Positions 9,987 to 19,300 of a stretch of DNA of 64,000 bases are shown in pieces. The translations under genes and the position numbers were made by a program. The notes below the pieces were generated by a model. That model was not told the origin of the DNA, made no database searches, and saw nothing but the letters and a program-made list of their open reading frames with translations. The stretch is from Hippopus hippopus. Lineage: Eukaryota; Mollusca; Bivalvia; Cardiida; Cardiidae. Position 1 is the first letter of the stretch, and each line of letters opens with the position of its first letter. The DNA lies in the NCBI GenBank assembly GCA_946811185.2, contig OX328106.1, positions 8,040,777 to 8,104,776 of the forward strand, given 5' to 3'.

Positions 9987-11225
9987 CTAACGGACCATCA
10001 CCGATCTTGATTGATCAATACTTAACACTTCCGGGAAGGTACCATACACCAGTAAGGTGACACTTTCGGGTAAGGCCTTGGCAAACTTGATGACTAAACG
10101 ACAGTGTCCTCGTCGTTTCGTGTTAAAGGAAAAATAGGGGTCAATATCCAGAAGATACAGACAGTAACCATTCTTATACTCTTTCAGGGTAATATTGACA
10201 TCTTCTCTGAAATGAGCCAGTGTTCTGTAACAATCGGTATATTGATCCGCTTCGTAATTCGGTTGAAGAGGGTGAGCTGGGTAAGACTGACCGTCCACAT
10301 AAAATCCCACAGAGCTGCAGTCATAATGTTGAAAATTGAACGGGTTCTTTTTGTAACTACCGCTATATGCTTCGCTGGATACCATACCCATAACAAGCCT
10401 ACTAGGAACTAAGCCTTGAAATAAGTCATCGACACTGTAGCTGTATTGTCCCAAAGCCAGAGCGATGGATTTAATGTCTGTGCGAAGGTAAGGGTAGATA
10501 GCGGGTTGCCGTTGAATGAGTCTCTGATGAGCCAATAGCACGTTGTTGTGTAGTCGTTGGACGCATAGCTTAAAGCGAGCATCGACAATCTGTATTTTTT
10601 CTGAAGGTTCAAGGGAATCAGACATCAGTCGAAACGAATTGTTACTCGGATACAGCTTCAATCCTAGATGGACTCCGTTGATCAACAGTTTGGGTTGTTG
10701 TAATACGTCTAAAAGAAGAGGTCCCTCCAATTCGACCGTTTTCCCCCCTAATGTGGCATGATACCTCAAGAACAAACCGTTGTTCGATCCGGTCTTTGCG
10801 TCATTCGAGCTCAAATCTGCAGTGTCTTTATGAAAAAGTTGACCAGTGAGAATGTTTTCTTGGACGCCTCTACTGGTCTTGAGAATCGTATCAATGTAGG
10901 CTTTGTACGGGTAGTTTGCGCCCCAATGCGTCATAGGCGTCTGCTGAAAGGACACATCGATTTGACTGAAGAGGGCGTGTAAGGGAACATTGACAGGACC
11001 GAGGACCTGGTTCTCGTCCACCGGAGTATTATCTGCATTCACCAGCTTTATCTTGACATTGAGTACGCTTCGTTTCAAGTCCATATAGGCCGAAGTTTGG
11101 GCGGGTATGTTGAATTCCACGGCAGAGTTATCCGTGATCTGATTGATAGGGCGGTATTCGATCCATTCTGTTGATTGTAAAGAGGTATCAATGTCGACAG
11201 ATTCAAACAGGTTCAATGGTTCCAT
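9987..11225 (-). CDS. PY: Polinton major capsid protein (double jelly-roll, F54H12.2-like)
   Basis: 412 residues from ATG 11225. It matches the family often annotated in animals as F54H12.2-like: an N-terminal WIEYRPINQITDNSAVEFNI block, VPLHALFSQIDVSF, NYPYKAYIDT, and a C-terminal PEVLSIDQSRSV. That family is considered the double jelly-roll capsid protein of Polintons. The length is normal and no stop or frameshift is seen. The start overlaps the preceding gene by 13 bases. A GTAAGAA motif lies 46 nt upstream. Function is taken from the family; the fold itself was not computed. Confidence 0.88.
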   Translation of the reverse strand: MEPLNLFESVDIDTSLQSTEWIEYRPINQITDNSAVEFNIPAQTSAYMDLKRSVLNVKIKLVNADNTPVDENQVLGPVNVPLHALFSQIDVSFQQTPMTHWGANYPYKAYIDTILKTSRGVQENILTGQLFHKDTADLSSNDAKTGSNNGLFLRYHATLGGKTVELEGPLLLDVLQQPKLLINGVHLGLKLYPSNNSFRLMSDSLEPSEKIQIVDARFKLCVQRLHNNVLLAHQRLIQRQPAIYPYLRTDIKSIALALGQYSYSVDDLFQGLVPSRLVMGMVSSEAYSGSYKKNPFNFQHYDCSSVGFYVDGQSYPAHPLQPNYEADQYTDCYRTLAHFREDVNITLKEYKNGYCLYLLDIDPYFSFNTKRRGHCRLVIKFAKALPESVTLLVYGTFPEVLSIDQSRSVMVR

Positions 11226-11593
11226 GATCTGGAGTAAGACAATCGCTTTGCGTGGTTTGGTAGGCTTGTCTTCTTACATGCTTTGGTACCTTTACCCTTC
11301 TTACGTTCTCGCTTTATTTCCGCTTCGGCAATTTGGATGGCTTGAGCTACTGGTGTGACCTGAGTCACTTGAGGTGTTTTCTGTCTCAATCGGACTTCAG
11401 CCACTTCCAGCTTTTGTTTTGTTTCTTTCAACTGTTCTTCCATTTTTCTCATTTTATTGACCATGGCTCCAGAGGAACCTTTTCCATCTAATTGAGTCAT
11501 CACTTTCTGAAAGTAACGCTCGACTTCTTCGGGGGTAGAGACATATGGCACCCATTTTTGCTGTTGACAATCGTAGACTTCTATGGAACTCAT
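11213..11593 (-). CDS. Coiled-coil basic protein between minor and major capsid genes
   Basis: 126 residues from ATG 11593, which overlaps the TGA of the upstream minor-capsid gene. The N-terminus is soluble (MSSIEVYDCQQQKWVPY). Residues about 45-75 form a heptad-like helix (KMRKMEEQLKETKQKLEVAE) and the C-terminus is Lys/Arg-rich. It is suggestive of a virion core or scaffold protein but I do not recognise the family. The 3' end overlaps the major capsid start. A GTAAGAA motif lies within its final codons (11271-11277), so the last few residues depend on whether that site is spliced. Confidence 0.6.
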   Translation of the reverse strand: MSSIEVYDCQQQKWVPYVSTPEEVERYFQKVMTQLDGKGSSGAMVNKMRKMEEQLKETKQKLEVAEVRLRQKTPQVTQVTPVAQAIQIAEAEIKRERKKGKGTKACKKTSLPNHAKRLSYSRSWNH

Positions 11594-12012
11594 GTTTGTT
11601 TTAGATGTAGAACACAGTAGAGGTCGTTGGTATGAAACAACACAGGCTTCAAGTCTTTGTCGAAAAGCTGTAACTTTAAGGTATGTAGCTGCCTCGTTCT
11701 TACGGGAACGTAGACAGGAAAAGGAAATTGCTCCTGCTTGACGTTTCTGTAGCTGTCGTTGACTTCAATATTTCTCAGGACCGGCAATAAGGTCCCTCTC
11801 ACGTAGGATTCTTGCACGATATCGCTGCACAAATAAAGTCTGGAAGTTTGAGGGCTGAAATCGCAATCCAAAGACACCTCAATCAAGGCGCATGTCCAAG
11901 ATCCTTCCAAGAGGTACGATCTGGGTAGTTGAATCCAACACTCTGAAGGGGAGTTCTGATTATACAAGTGAACGGAATCACCACTGTGAACGTACAAAAC
12001 CAATTCTTTCAT
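11590..12012 (-). CDS. PX: Minor capsid (penton-type, PX) protein
   Basis: 140 residues from ATG 12012. The N-terminus (KELVLYVHSGDSVHLY, then WIQLPRSYLLEGSWTCALIE) has the strand pattern found at the start of Polinton minor capsid proteins, where a short beta strand is followed by a LEGEWEVAL-like motif. Such proteins are thought to form the single jelly-roll penton. The gene sits directly before the coiled-coil and major capsid genes. A GTG 27 bases upstream could extend it, but ATG directly follows a GTAAGAA motif and is the better start. Confidence 0.68.
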   Translation of the reverse strand: MKELVLYVHSGDSVHLYNQNSPSECWIQLPRSYLLEGSWTCALIEVSLDCDFSPQTSRLYLCSDIVQESYVRGTLLPVLRNIEVNDSYRNVKQEQFPFPVYVPVRTRQLHTLKLQLFDKDLKPVLFHTNDLYCVLHLKQT

Positions 12013-12051
12013 TCTTACATCTATCGCCCCCGCCTTCACTTCTTACGTCTT

Positions 12052-12396
12052 TCAGTCTTCATGATGTCTCGTTTCATCCAAAATGACTTGGATCAAATAT
12101 GGCGTTCTAAGCAGTCGAGGGAGGATGGAATGATGACGTCGAAGGAGAGCTTTCTTTCGAATCAAAGACACACGCGACGAACTCAAAGTTCTGAGTAAGG
12201 TGCGTTTACGATGTACCAGGGCCGCGTCGTGACGTAAGAGGGAGACCACTCCACTGAGAAATCGGGTCACCACTTCCATGAAGGCTTCCATTTGTCCACG
12301 AGTCATGTTGCTTATCATCAGTAGCCTGTCTGAGATAGAGGCCTCTTTGAGGGTCAAGAAATAATGTATATGTAGGTAAACTTTGGAGTGTTCCAT
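12052..12396 (-). CDS. Small basic helical Polinton protein, copy A
   Basis: 114 residues from ATG 12396. The pattern (QMEAFMEVVTRFLSGVVSL, then HRKRTLLRTLSSSRVSLIRKK, then LPRLLR) is that of a small basic helical family seen across animal Polintons, which has a helix, a GxxxL turn and a Lys/Arg-rich region. The gene at 14328-14651 is a second member in this element. A DNA-condensing core role is plausible but unproven. It carries a GTAAGAA motif 28 nt before its start. Confidence 0.6.
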   Translation of the reverse strand: MEHSKVYLHIHYFLTLKEASISDRLLMISNMTRGQMEAFMEVVTRFLSGVVSLLRHDAALVHRKRTLLRTLSSSRVSLIRKKALLRRHHSILPRLLRTPYLIQVILDETRHHED

Positions 12397-12426
12397 GATT
12401 GTTAAACTTTGTGTAGAGGATTCTTC

Positions 12427-12945
12427 TTACATTGTATAGAGTTCCAATTCAATGAGAGTTGGCACCGCAATGTTATCTATATCTGATGTCGTTTTAATTC
12501 CTGTGACGATAATCTTTCCATTCTGAAAACAACAGAATGTGAGTCCTTCGAGTTGAAAGTTGGCTGTAGGGAACAGTTCCGGCTCGTAGATGATTCGCCG
12601 ATCTTGCGCCAAGGTGTGTAGATTCAAAGGACCACTGAGGACATGAAAAGCCGAAACAGTCACGATTTTCACCTCTTGTAAGGATACCGGGTAGCCTATG
12701 CGGTGTAACACTTCAGCATATCGTCTCAGTCGTGACACGCCCTCATCCAGAGTCCTGGCCTTACCTTGACATTGTATCTTACCATTGGAAAACACCAGAC
12801 TGTTGCCTCCGATGCTCCCGTGTCGCCATATCAATCCGGGAAACCTCCTAGGGTTATATCGGGTGGTATGAAGCTGATCACACAAGCGCCTAAGACTCAA
12901 GGTACAATTCACACTACCTCCACATACGACATTGGTCAGGTACAT
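12427..12945 (-). CDS. TATA-binding-protein-like protein (TBP core)
   Basis: 172 residues from ATG 12945, the length of a TBP core and little more. It shows both direct repeats of the saddle: YNPRRFPGLI (30-39), LVFSNGKIQCQG (50-61) and YAEVLHRIGYP (76-86) in the first; YEPELFP (120-126) and CFQNGKIIVTG (139-149) in the second. The four Phe that intercalate in TATA DNA in eukaryotic TBP have counterparts here (Phe34, 52, 125, 140). The N-terminal regulatory region of host TBP is missing. It lies between integrase and structural genes. It probably binds viral promoters and recruits host RNA polymerase II factors. The family assignment is strong by motif order; I do not know of this gene as a standard Polinton component. 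Confidence 0.87.
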   Translation of the reverse strand: MYLTNVVCGGSVNCTLSLRRLCDQLHTTRYNPRRFPGLIWRHGSIGGNSLVFSNGKIQCQGKARTLDEGVSRLRRYAEVLHRIGYPVSLQEVKIVTVSAFHVLSGPLNLHTLAQDRRIIYEPELFPTANFQLEGLTFCCFQNGKIIVTGIKTTSDIDNIAVPTLIELELYTM

Positions 12946-13004
12946 GATGTGCTCTCCTTGACGTTCCAACTCACAATGATGTTTCAGTGTCGAGCACTTT
13001 GGTT

Positions 13005-14105
13005 TTATGAGTAACGCTTTAAATCTTGCTCGGGAATCCACGAATCGTATTTGGAGGGCCAATGTAACCAGTGCACCAACACTTCCTTCTGTCCATTGCG
13101 AGATCGACGTCGTAACACTTTTTCTATGCGATATTCCGTGTCTTCATCCACTTGAACGGTCTGAAGCTCTTGCTCTTGAAAACTTCCTTCAATCTTTTCT
13201 CCAGTCCAGTCTTGCAACCGATAGACAGGTAGACCCTGCCGTTTAAATCTCTCGTGAATGGTAAAGAGTTCACCCGTCCACTTCTGAGAATATTCACGGT
13301 CAAACACATTTCGAATATGAGAAATTCTGACTGTCTGACCTATTTTGTACTTGTATCGTTTTTCTTTCACCGACGGTTTTCTTCTCAGCAAGTACTGCTG
13401 TAATCGACTCTCACCTTCATTGTCCAAGGTAATAGAGATTGGGGTGGTCCCTAAGCTGCGATGTGGCGTATGGTTGTAACTTTCCACGGTCTTCTGAAGA
13501 ATGTCTATATAGCGTTTGGTGTTCTGCTTTAATAGATACCGAAACAGTTTGTGTTTTAGCGTCTTGATCAACCGTTCCGCATAATTGGCTTTCGTTTCAG
13601 TATTGAGGGCATAAAAGTGATGAATACTCCGTTTTTGCAGGTAAGCATTGACGCTTTTAGCTCGAAATTCCATGCCTCGATCCGTTCGAACCATGCGAGG
13701 TTGTCTCTTTCTTGACAGGAGCTGTTGAATTGCCTTCACCATATCATCACCACGTTTACTTCGGACAGGTTGACAGAATGCGAATCTTGAAAATATGTCA
13801 ATAGCCACTAACACATATTGGAATCCGTCATTATCCTTACTCAGTGAAGTCATGTCCATGAGATCCATGTCCCACTGACTGTCTATGCCCTTCACTACCA
13901 CTCTAGATCTAGGGAACTTTCGTCTCGCTCTTCGTGTCAGGGAGTAGGCTTCCTGATTCTGCAGCCATTGTTGAATACGTCGTCGACTGATCTTAAATTG
14001 ACCCTCTCGTTTTACAATCTGATAGAGTTTGTCGGGACCTGCATAACTGGCAGGATGATTTGGGTTAAAATAAATCGATATGAGATACTGGTTCCAGTCT
14101 GTCAT
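13005..14105 (-). CDS. INT: Retroviral-type integrase with C-terminal chromodomain
   Basis: 366 residues. A helical N-terminal part is followed by the catalytic core: Asp81 in WDMDLMDM, Asp142 in RTDRGMEF and Glu177 in NYAERLIKTLK, giving DD35E spacing. Residues about 323-366 (EYRIEKVL, VLVHWLHWPSKYDSWIP) form a chromodomain, which in related integrases directs insertion to marked chromatin. The frame is open from ATG 14105. It makes the 6-bp target duplication seen at both ends. The gap to the TBP-like start is only 59 bp. Confidence 0.93.
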   Translation of the reverse strand: MTDWNQYLISIYFNPNHPASYAGPDKLYQIVKREGQFKISRRRIQQWLQNQEAYSLTRRARRKFPRSRVVVKGIDSQWDMDLMDMTSLSKDNDGFQYVLVAIDIFSRFAFCQPVRSKRGDDMVKAIQQLLSRKRQPRMVRTDRGMEFRAKSVNAYLQKRSIHHFYALNTETKANYAERLIKTLKHKLFRYLLKQNTKRYIDILQKTVESYNHTPHRSLGTTPISITLDNEGESRLQQYLLRRKPSVKEKRYKYKIGQTVRISHIRNVFDREYSQKWTGELFTIHERFKRQGLPVYRLQDWTGEKIEGSFQEQELQTVQVDEDTEYRIEKVLRRRSRNGQKEVLVHWLHWPSKYDSWIPEQDLKRYS

Positions 14106-14142
14106 ACTTGAAACTCATTGTCTCTAGAATGATTCTTATGCT

Positions 14143-14328
14143 TCAAAATGAAATCCATTGCAGTGGCTTCTGTGCATTCATTTGAACGGGTGCTTTTGAT
14201 TCATTGAGTATGTTCTTTGTGACTTTGTCTTTGTCTTCGGGGGACAGGGCCCTTTTTCCAGGAGGTCGTTTCTTTTCTCCCGACAATCGTTGATAGGTTT
14301 CATAAGGGATTAACACAAACTTTTCCAT
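14143..14328 (-). CDS. Small 61-residue Polinton protein
   Basis: ATG 14328 overlaps the TAA of the upstream gene (TAATG). The product has a Lys/Arg/Pro-rich middle (KKRPPGKRALSPEDKDK) and ends in PLQWISF. Small proteins of this look lie beside the integrase or ATPase in other animal Polintons, but I cannot name a function. The overlap and packing support a real gene. Confidence 0.55.
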   Translation of the reverse strand: MEKFVLIPYETYQRLSGEKKRPPGKRALSPEDKDKVTKNILNESKAPVQMNAQKPLQWISF

Positions 14329-14651
14329 TACTGTAATATGGGTTGTAAGTAAGCCAATGCGAGCGTCACCAAAATTGTCAGCACTCTTTGTTTATTGCGC
14401 ACTAGTCTTTGTTTATGTTTATATCCCAACTTGATAGTTCCCAGTAAATGTAGGAGGCGTTTTTGTCCTGTCAAGTGATTTTCATCCGCGTTGCTCAAAG
14501 GAATATTGCCTTGGATGATATTATGAGCAATCTGACTCAAGGCTTTCACTTGATCTTTCGTGATGGTTTTCAGCAAGGCGTTTCTTTGGGTAGGGTTGGT
14601 TTGCACGAAGAGTTGTAGGAAATGACGTTGCTGTCGGATGAGGTCACTCAT
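14328..14651 (-). CDS. Small basic helical Polinton protein, copy B
   Basis: 107 residues. The core (QRNALLKTITKDQVKALSQI, GNIPLSNADENHLTGQKRLL, KHKQRLVRNKQR) follows the same plan as the gene at 12052-12396: a Lys-Thr helix, a GNIPLS-type turn, then a basic region and hydrophobic tail. This copy is closer to the common family form. Its start is preceded by a GTAAGAA motif 26 nt upstream and its stop overlaps the next start. Role unknown; a core or DNA-binding protein is likely. Confidence 0.65.
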   Translation of the reverse strand: MSDLIRQQRHFLQLFVQTNPTQRNALLKTITKDQVKALSQIAHNIIQGNIPLSNADENHLTGQKRLLHLLGTIKLGYKHKQRLVRNKQRVLTILVTLALAYLQPILQ

Positions 14652-14679
14652 GATTGCTAAAGGCTATCTTGTCTGCTTC

Positions 14680-15324
14680 TTACGTTAATCGGTAAATGAT
14701 AGGGTCTTCTCCTGGGAAAATGCGTGTCCTTAGTCGATAGCGATCCTCTCCATGCGGACTCATATCCACAATCAGGTATCCGTACATCAAGGCATCTTGG
14801 TATGTCTTCATAAAACCTTACGTTTTTCCCGGGTAAAGTTGACGTCCTAATATTCCAACTTGAGAGACATCTCTTACGTTTTTCATTAGAACCATATACC
14901 ATGTATTCAAGGCAATGGTTCGGGCATGTTTTCCCTTTGGAAATAGGTTCTGTGTCAGTAAAATAACGCTGCAACATCGATGATGGGTTCCTTGAGTAAA
15001 CAAAAGTTCCATGTCTTTATGCTCCACAACCTCGTGCATCAAGTCATCCAGAATTATCAGTTTGTGACGACGATCTTTTGTATACTCGTCCAATTCTTCC
15101 GGGGATGGAAGACCATGTTTTGTCGTAAACTGAGGTATGTGTTTTTCCATTTCATCAAATAAAGGCTGGTGAATGCCGTAGCAGTAGAGGATATGAACAG
15201 GAGGATCTCTACTGTACATGTGTTTGATGTTTTTGAGGAATCGATAGACCCATTGTGTTTTCCCTGATCCCGTTTGACCGCTAATACAAATACTGGAGCA
15301 AGGTTCGAAGGGGAGGACTACCAT
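14680..15324 (-). pseudogene. ATP: Genome-packaging ATPase (FtsK/HerA, A32-like), interrupted by one in-frame TAA
   Basis: The frame starts at ATG 15324. It has Walker A GQTGSGKT (residues 16-23), Walker B LIILDDLM (about 92-99), and a TQNLFPKGKHARTI segment with the Asn/Arg sensor region. A TAA at 14818-14820 stops it after 168 codons, but the same frame continues for 45 codons with family-like sequence (ALMYGYLIVD, RTRIFPGEDPIIY) to a TAA at 14680. The usual length is close to the full span, so this is a late nonsense break. All catalytic motifs lie before it. The ATG overlaps the membrane-protein stop (TAATG). Confidence 0.85.
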
Positions 15325-15596
15325 TATTTTTTGAGCTTCGGATTAGGCAAGGCGTACCCGATACAACTGCTGAGTAAACTTATCCACAATTCGGTAGAAC
15401 CGTTTTGTATAGACAAATTGATTACGGAAGTGATGATTATAATATAGACAATGATCATTTGACAGAAGTACACGATTTCAGTTTTAGGAACTTCTGTACC
15501 CAGTAAATGCCATTGATCGGAATGATTACAGCCCTCTGGTTTAGGAATAGGAATAAAATTACCCCGTTCAAGGGTAGGGGATTCCAGGTCATTCAT
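15324..15596 (-). CDS. Small two-helix membrane protein of Polintons
   Basis: 90 residues from ATG 15596. Two hydrophobic segments (VYFCQMIIVYIIIITSVIN and ELWISLLSSCIGYAL) are separated by a short polar loop and followed by a basic tail. This conserved protein lies next to the packaging ATPase in many animal Polintons. It may sit in a virion or host membrane; function unknown. Two GTAAGAA motifs lie 3 and 49 nt before the start. Confidence 0.7.
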   Translation of the reverse strand: MNDLESPTLERGNFIPIPKPEGCNHSDQWHLLGTEVPKTEIVYFCQMIIVYIIIITSVINLSIQNGSTELWISLLSSCIGYALPNPKLKK

Positions 15597-15714
15597 GATT
15601 CTTACGTATAAGGGTAACGGACAAAAGTACAGCAGACATTGTCATTCTTACATTCTTTTATTCATTTCAGTTACACATGAAACAATATACAACACATCAG
15701 CAAATAATATACAA
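15597..15714. other. Leader region with two GTAAGAA motifs and a short upstream frame
   Basis: On the minus strand, GTAAGAA occurs at 15651-15645 and 15605-15599. An 18-codon frame (15645-15589) starts at the first motif and overlaps the start of the membrane-protein gene, so it could be an upstream ORF that tunes translation. No other gene is seen here. Confidence 0.35.
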
Positions 15715-16315
15715 GAGATCTAATATAAAAATTTACTTCAAATAACATCAAAATTTACTTCCAGTAACGTCAAAATTTGCTTCCAGTAATATCAAAATTT
15801 GCTTCCAATAACATTGATTTTTACATCCAGTAACATGCAAATTTACTTCCAGTAACATTGATTTTTACATCCAGTAACACGCAATTTTGCTTCCAGTAAC
15901 ATCAAAAAATGAATCCAATTTTCCCTATATATTTCAATGTAAAATTGCAAAAATGGGTTCCAGTAACATGCAATTTTGCTTCCAATAACATTGAATTTTA
16001 CTTCCAGTAACATCAAAATTTACTTCCAATAACATTGATTTTTACATCCAGTAACATGCAAATTTACTTCCAGTAACATTGATTTTTACATCCAGTAACA
16101 TGAAATTTTGCTTCCAGTAACATCAAAAAATGAATCCAATTTTCTCTATATATTTCTATGTAAAATTGCAAAAATAGGTTCCAGTAACATGCAAATTTGC
16201 TTCCAATAACATCAAAATTTACTTCCAGTAACATCAAAATTTACTTCCAATAACATTGATTTTTACATCCAGTAACATGCAATTTTGCTTCCAGTAACAT
16301 CAATATTTCAATTAC
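15715..16315. repeat. Minisatellite of about 22-bp units in the Polinton
   Basis: More than 25 tandem units built on ACTTCCAGTAACATCAAAAT, with variants (TTGATTTTTACATCC and GCAATTTTGCTTCC). The array fills the gap between the PolB stop codon and the membrane-protein leader. A higher-order unit of about 250 bp is visible (near 15800-15960 and 16020-16180). There is no CRISPR-like spacer pattern. Confidence 0.93.
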
Positions 16316-16342
16316 ATTCATTCTCACACCATTCTCTCTATT

Positions 16343-19300
16343 CTAATATCCGTAAGGTACTGTGTCATAGTTCTCTATTCTTCTACGTTTGGTGTATACC
16401 ATTTGATATCTTTTTTCTTCTGCTCTGTTGTATAATTTTCGTTTACCTTTGTCTCTACATATTTTGCTTGGGTTTGTGACAGTGATGTGTGAGGTGCCGT
16501 GTGTGTCTGTAACGATATGTTTGACGCTTTCAAAATTGATGAGTTGTGAGTTGGTGTAGTGCAGTGTGAATCCTCTAACTTTACACGTTTCTTTGTTGGT
16601 GTTTGTTTTGTATGCGTAGTTCTTGGGACCGCCAGACACAAATTCTACAATGTGCTCTCCCTTCTCCAATTCATCGGTCAATTCGCCCAAGTAGTCCCCT
16701 AAGGGTGGGTCTACCTCTCTAGGTCTACTCAAGTAAATGACGCTATCTGTATCGTAATACAGTACTCGTCTGTCTAATTGTTCGAGCACACTGTACAATT
16801 TGAGTCTGGCCCAGCACGTTGTGAAGGTCGCCAAGTATATGTTTGTGTTGTTGTCTTCCGGTTGGCAGTCCTGTTTGTATAGCCATTCAATTTGTATTAT
16901 GTCGTCCGTTAATATGTGAAAGTTGAGAGGTTGTTTTAAGGGATCTGAGAATAGTTGAAAGAACAGGTTGACCTGACTATCCGTAAAGATTTCTGTCTGG
17001 CGCATATTGAGCCTCTGTCCAAACTTGCCCCAAAAGCTATTGAGACATAGTTTGGCTAGGGCTCTCAATCCTGGGTTCTTCACAATATTCTCTCGATCCA
17101 ATGAAACCCCCTCTTTTTGTGCATAGTCTTGTATGTAAGTGTGCATGTCTTGTGCATCCCGAATCCAGTCCGGAGGACCACTCGCCTCTTGTTTGTACTT
17201 CAAAAAGGTATTGATGTACTTGGCAAACAGTCCTCCTTCTCCGGAATCGGGGTCATATTGTGTTGTTTCTTCCCAGTGGTATATTTCGTATATAGTTATA
17301 AGCTGGTACCCTAGTCTAAGAGCCGTGTGTATCTCCGGGGTGCACCATGTACCTGTCAATACTCTCTCTTCATCCGAACAGGTGCAGGTGTCAGGATTCT
17401 CGGTATCCGCACAGGTCCTGCATAATGGGAATTTTAGTTTGCCATTTGATCTGTACGGGAGGACTGGATGATACAGTCCTCTCGGGGGTAAGACCTTGAC
17501 CTTAACAATACCAAAATACTCCTCTATGTTCCCAAAATCTTTGGTCAAGATTTTCGGGTGACCCACGGGATACCGACAATACTTATTCACCCAAGGATAC
17601 AAACTCGTGAAATCCACGTACATGATCCTTTCCTGTTCTTCCGATTTACGGTAGAGTTGACTCGCATTGGTACGCCCGCCGAAGAAGCTCTCTCTAGGGT
17701 CCAATCTCTCTGTCATGTCTAACTGCTTAATGAAGGTTATCAATTCTGTATTTTGATTTCGTTCCTTTTGAAATTCATGGTCCCAAATGCACACGTAGTT
17801 CATGCCTAATTGTTCTAAATATGCTTTCTTTTTCATAGTCAGAGCATACAATTCATCCAGTGACTGGTGGGTTAGGGGGTGACTCTTTTCTTCTCTATTA
17901 TCTGAGAAACACACAGGGCATCCGTGAAACACGCAGCCGTGATATTCATATGCCGTGTGTGTTTCTGCACAGTACCCATCCAACTTGTATCGAGTTCCAG
18001 GGATCGTTTTCTCCCCTTCATTTAATGCATGTTGGATATGGACGTTATCGACTTGCGCCCTCCACTCTAACCATTGAATTGACGCTTTACTGTACTGATC
18101 ATTGTAACCACTGGGAGGAATTTTTGCTATGGGGGTACTAACAAATTCTTTCTCGCACACTTTCTCTCCTTTTAGTTTGGATTCTTGGACCCATTCGTTT
18201 CCGTTTTGTATATACAATTTTTCGTCGATGACTTTTGCGGGTACCCATTCGTCATTGTCTTGCAGTTTTACGCGCCATGTTTCTTCCAAGAATTTGGTTC
18301 TAAAGACATTCATACAAACGGAAGCTATAGTGACAGAATCGAATGGATCCACGGCTCCAAACCATTTTTTTTCTACCTTACCTTTCTTATTGACAACCTC
18401 TATCTCTTCCCCCGTAGCACTCATTAATAAATGTCTGAATTTCATACAAGCTTGCCTTAAAATATCTACATCGCTTCTACAATACTCTAATATTTCTTTT
18501 CTAAAATCAAATATTTCATTCTCTCTCTCGCTCAACCACGCTACTAACTCGCTTCTTTCTTTCTCACTCATAAAATCGTAACCATAATCTTTAGCCTCAG
18601 GGTAGGTTCCAACATAATTTTGATTCTCTCTAGTATTAAAATAATGCGGGAACCACCCTTTTTTCAATTCGTGTAAACCAAATGCTTTCGGGAGTGCGGA
18701 TAATTTCATGGGTAAAAAATTGAGACTGTCAATCACCTTCATATGTAAATCTTTCTCCACTGCCATATACATAATTTTTGAACCGTTGTAAATGATTTTG
18801 TCCGGTCTTATGGATTGATCGATCAAATATTCCAAAAGAAAATAACCGTCGTAGCCTTTCATGTTATGGGCAACGACCTTGAAATATTCGTGCTGGTCCG
18901 TAAAGAGCCACTGTCCAAACTTTTCGGCGGTATCTGCTCCCTCGAATATGACTTCTCTGAATCCGCATTTACCGGGACAAGGACCTTCGTCCTCATTCTC
19001 GTGCAGATCAGCGTTGTCACATTCGTCGCAACGGGTACCGCAACCCTTACATACAGAGTCGGGTTTTAGTTCTTTGTCAATGCATTTCGGGCATACGGAA
19101 TGAGCCACGACAAAGTTTGGACGGTGGGTCGCTTTTCCGCACCATGACGTTTTACAATTCTGACATTTGGAGCAAGATTTACATACCTCAGGTGCTTGAC
19201 AGTCCTTACAATTTAATTTAGAATCAGGTACATATCCTTCGTCACAATAGGTAATTTCATCTTGGGAACATTCAAAATCAAAAAATATAAACTTTGGAAT

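Noticed and set aside
15715..16315. CRISPR-like regular repeats
   Set aside because: Units are directly tandem with no unique spacers, in a eukaryotic transposon; it is a minisatellite.
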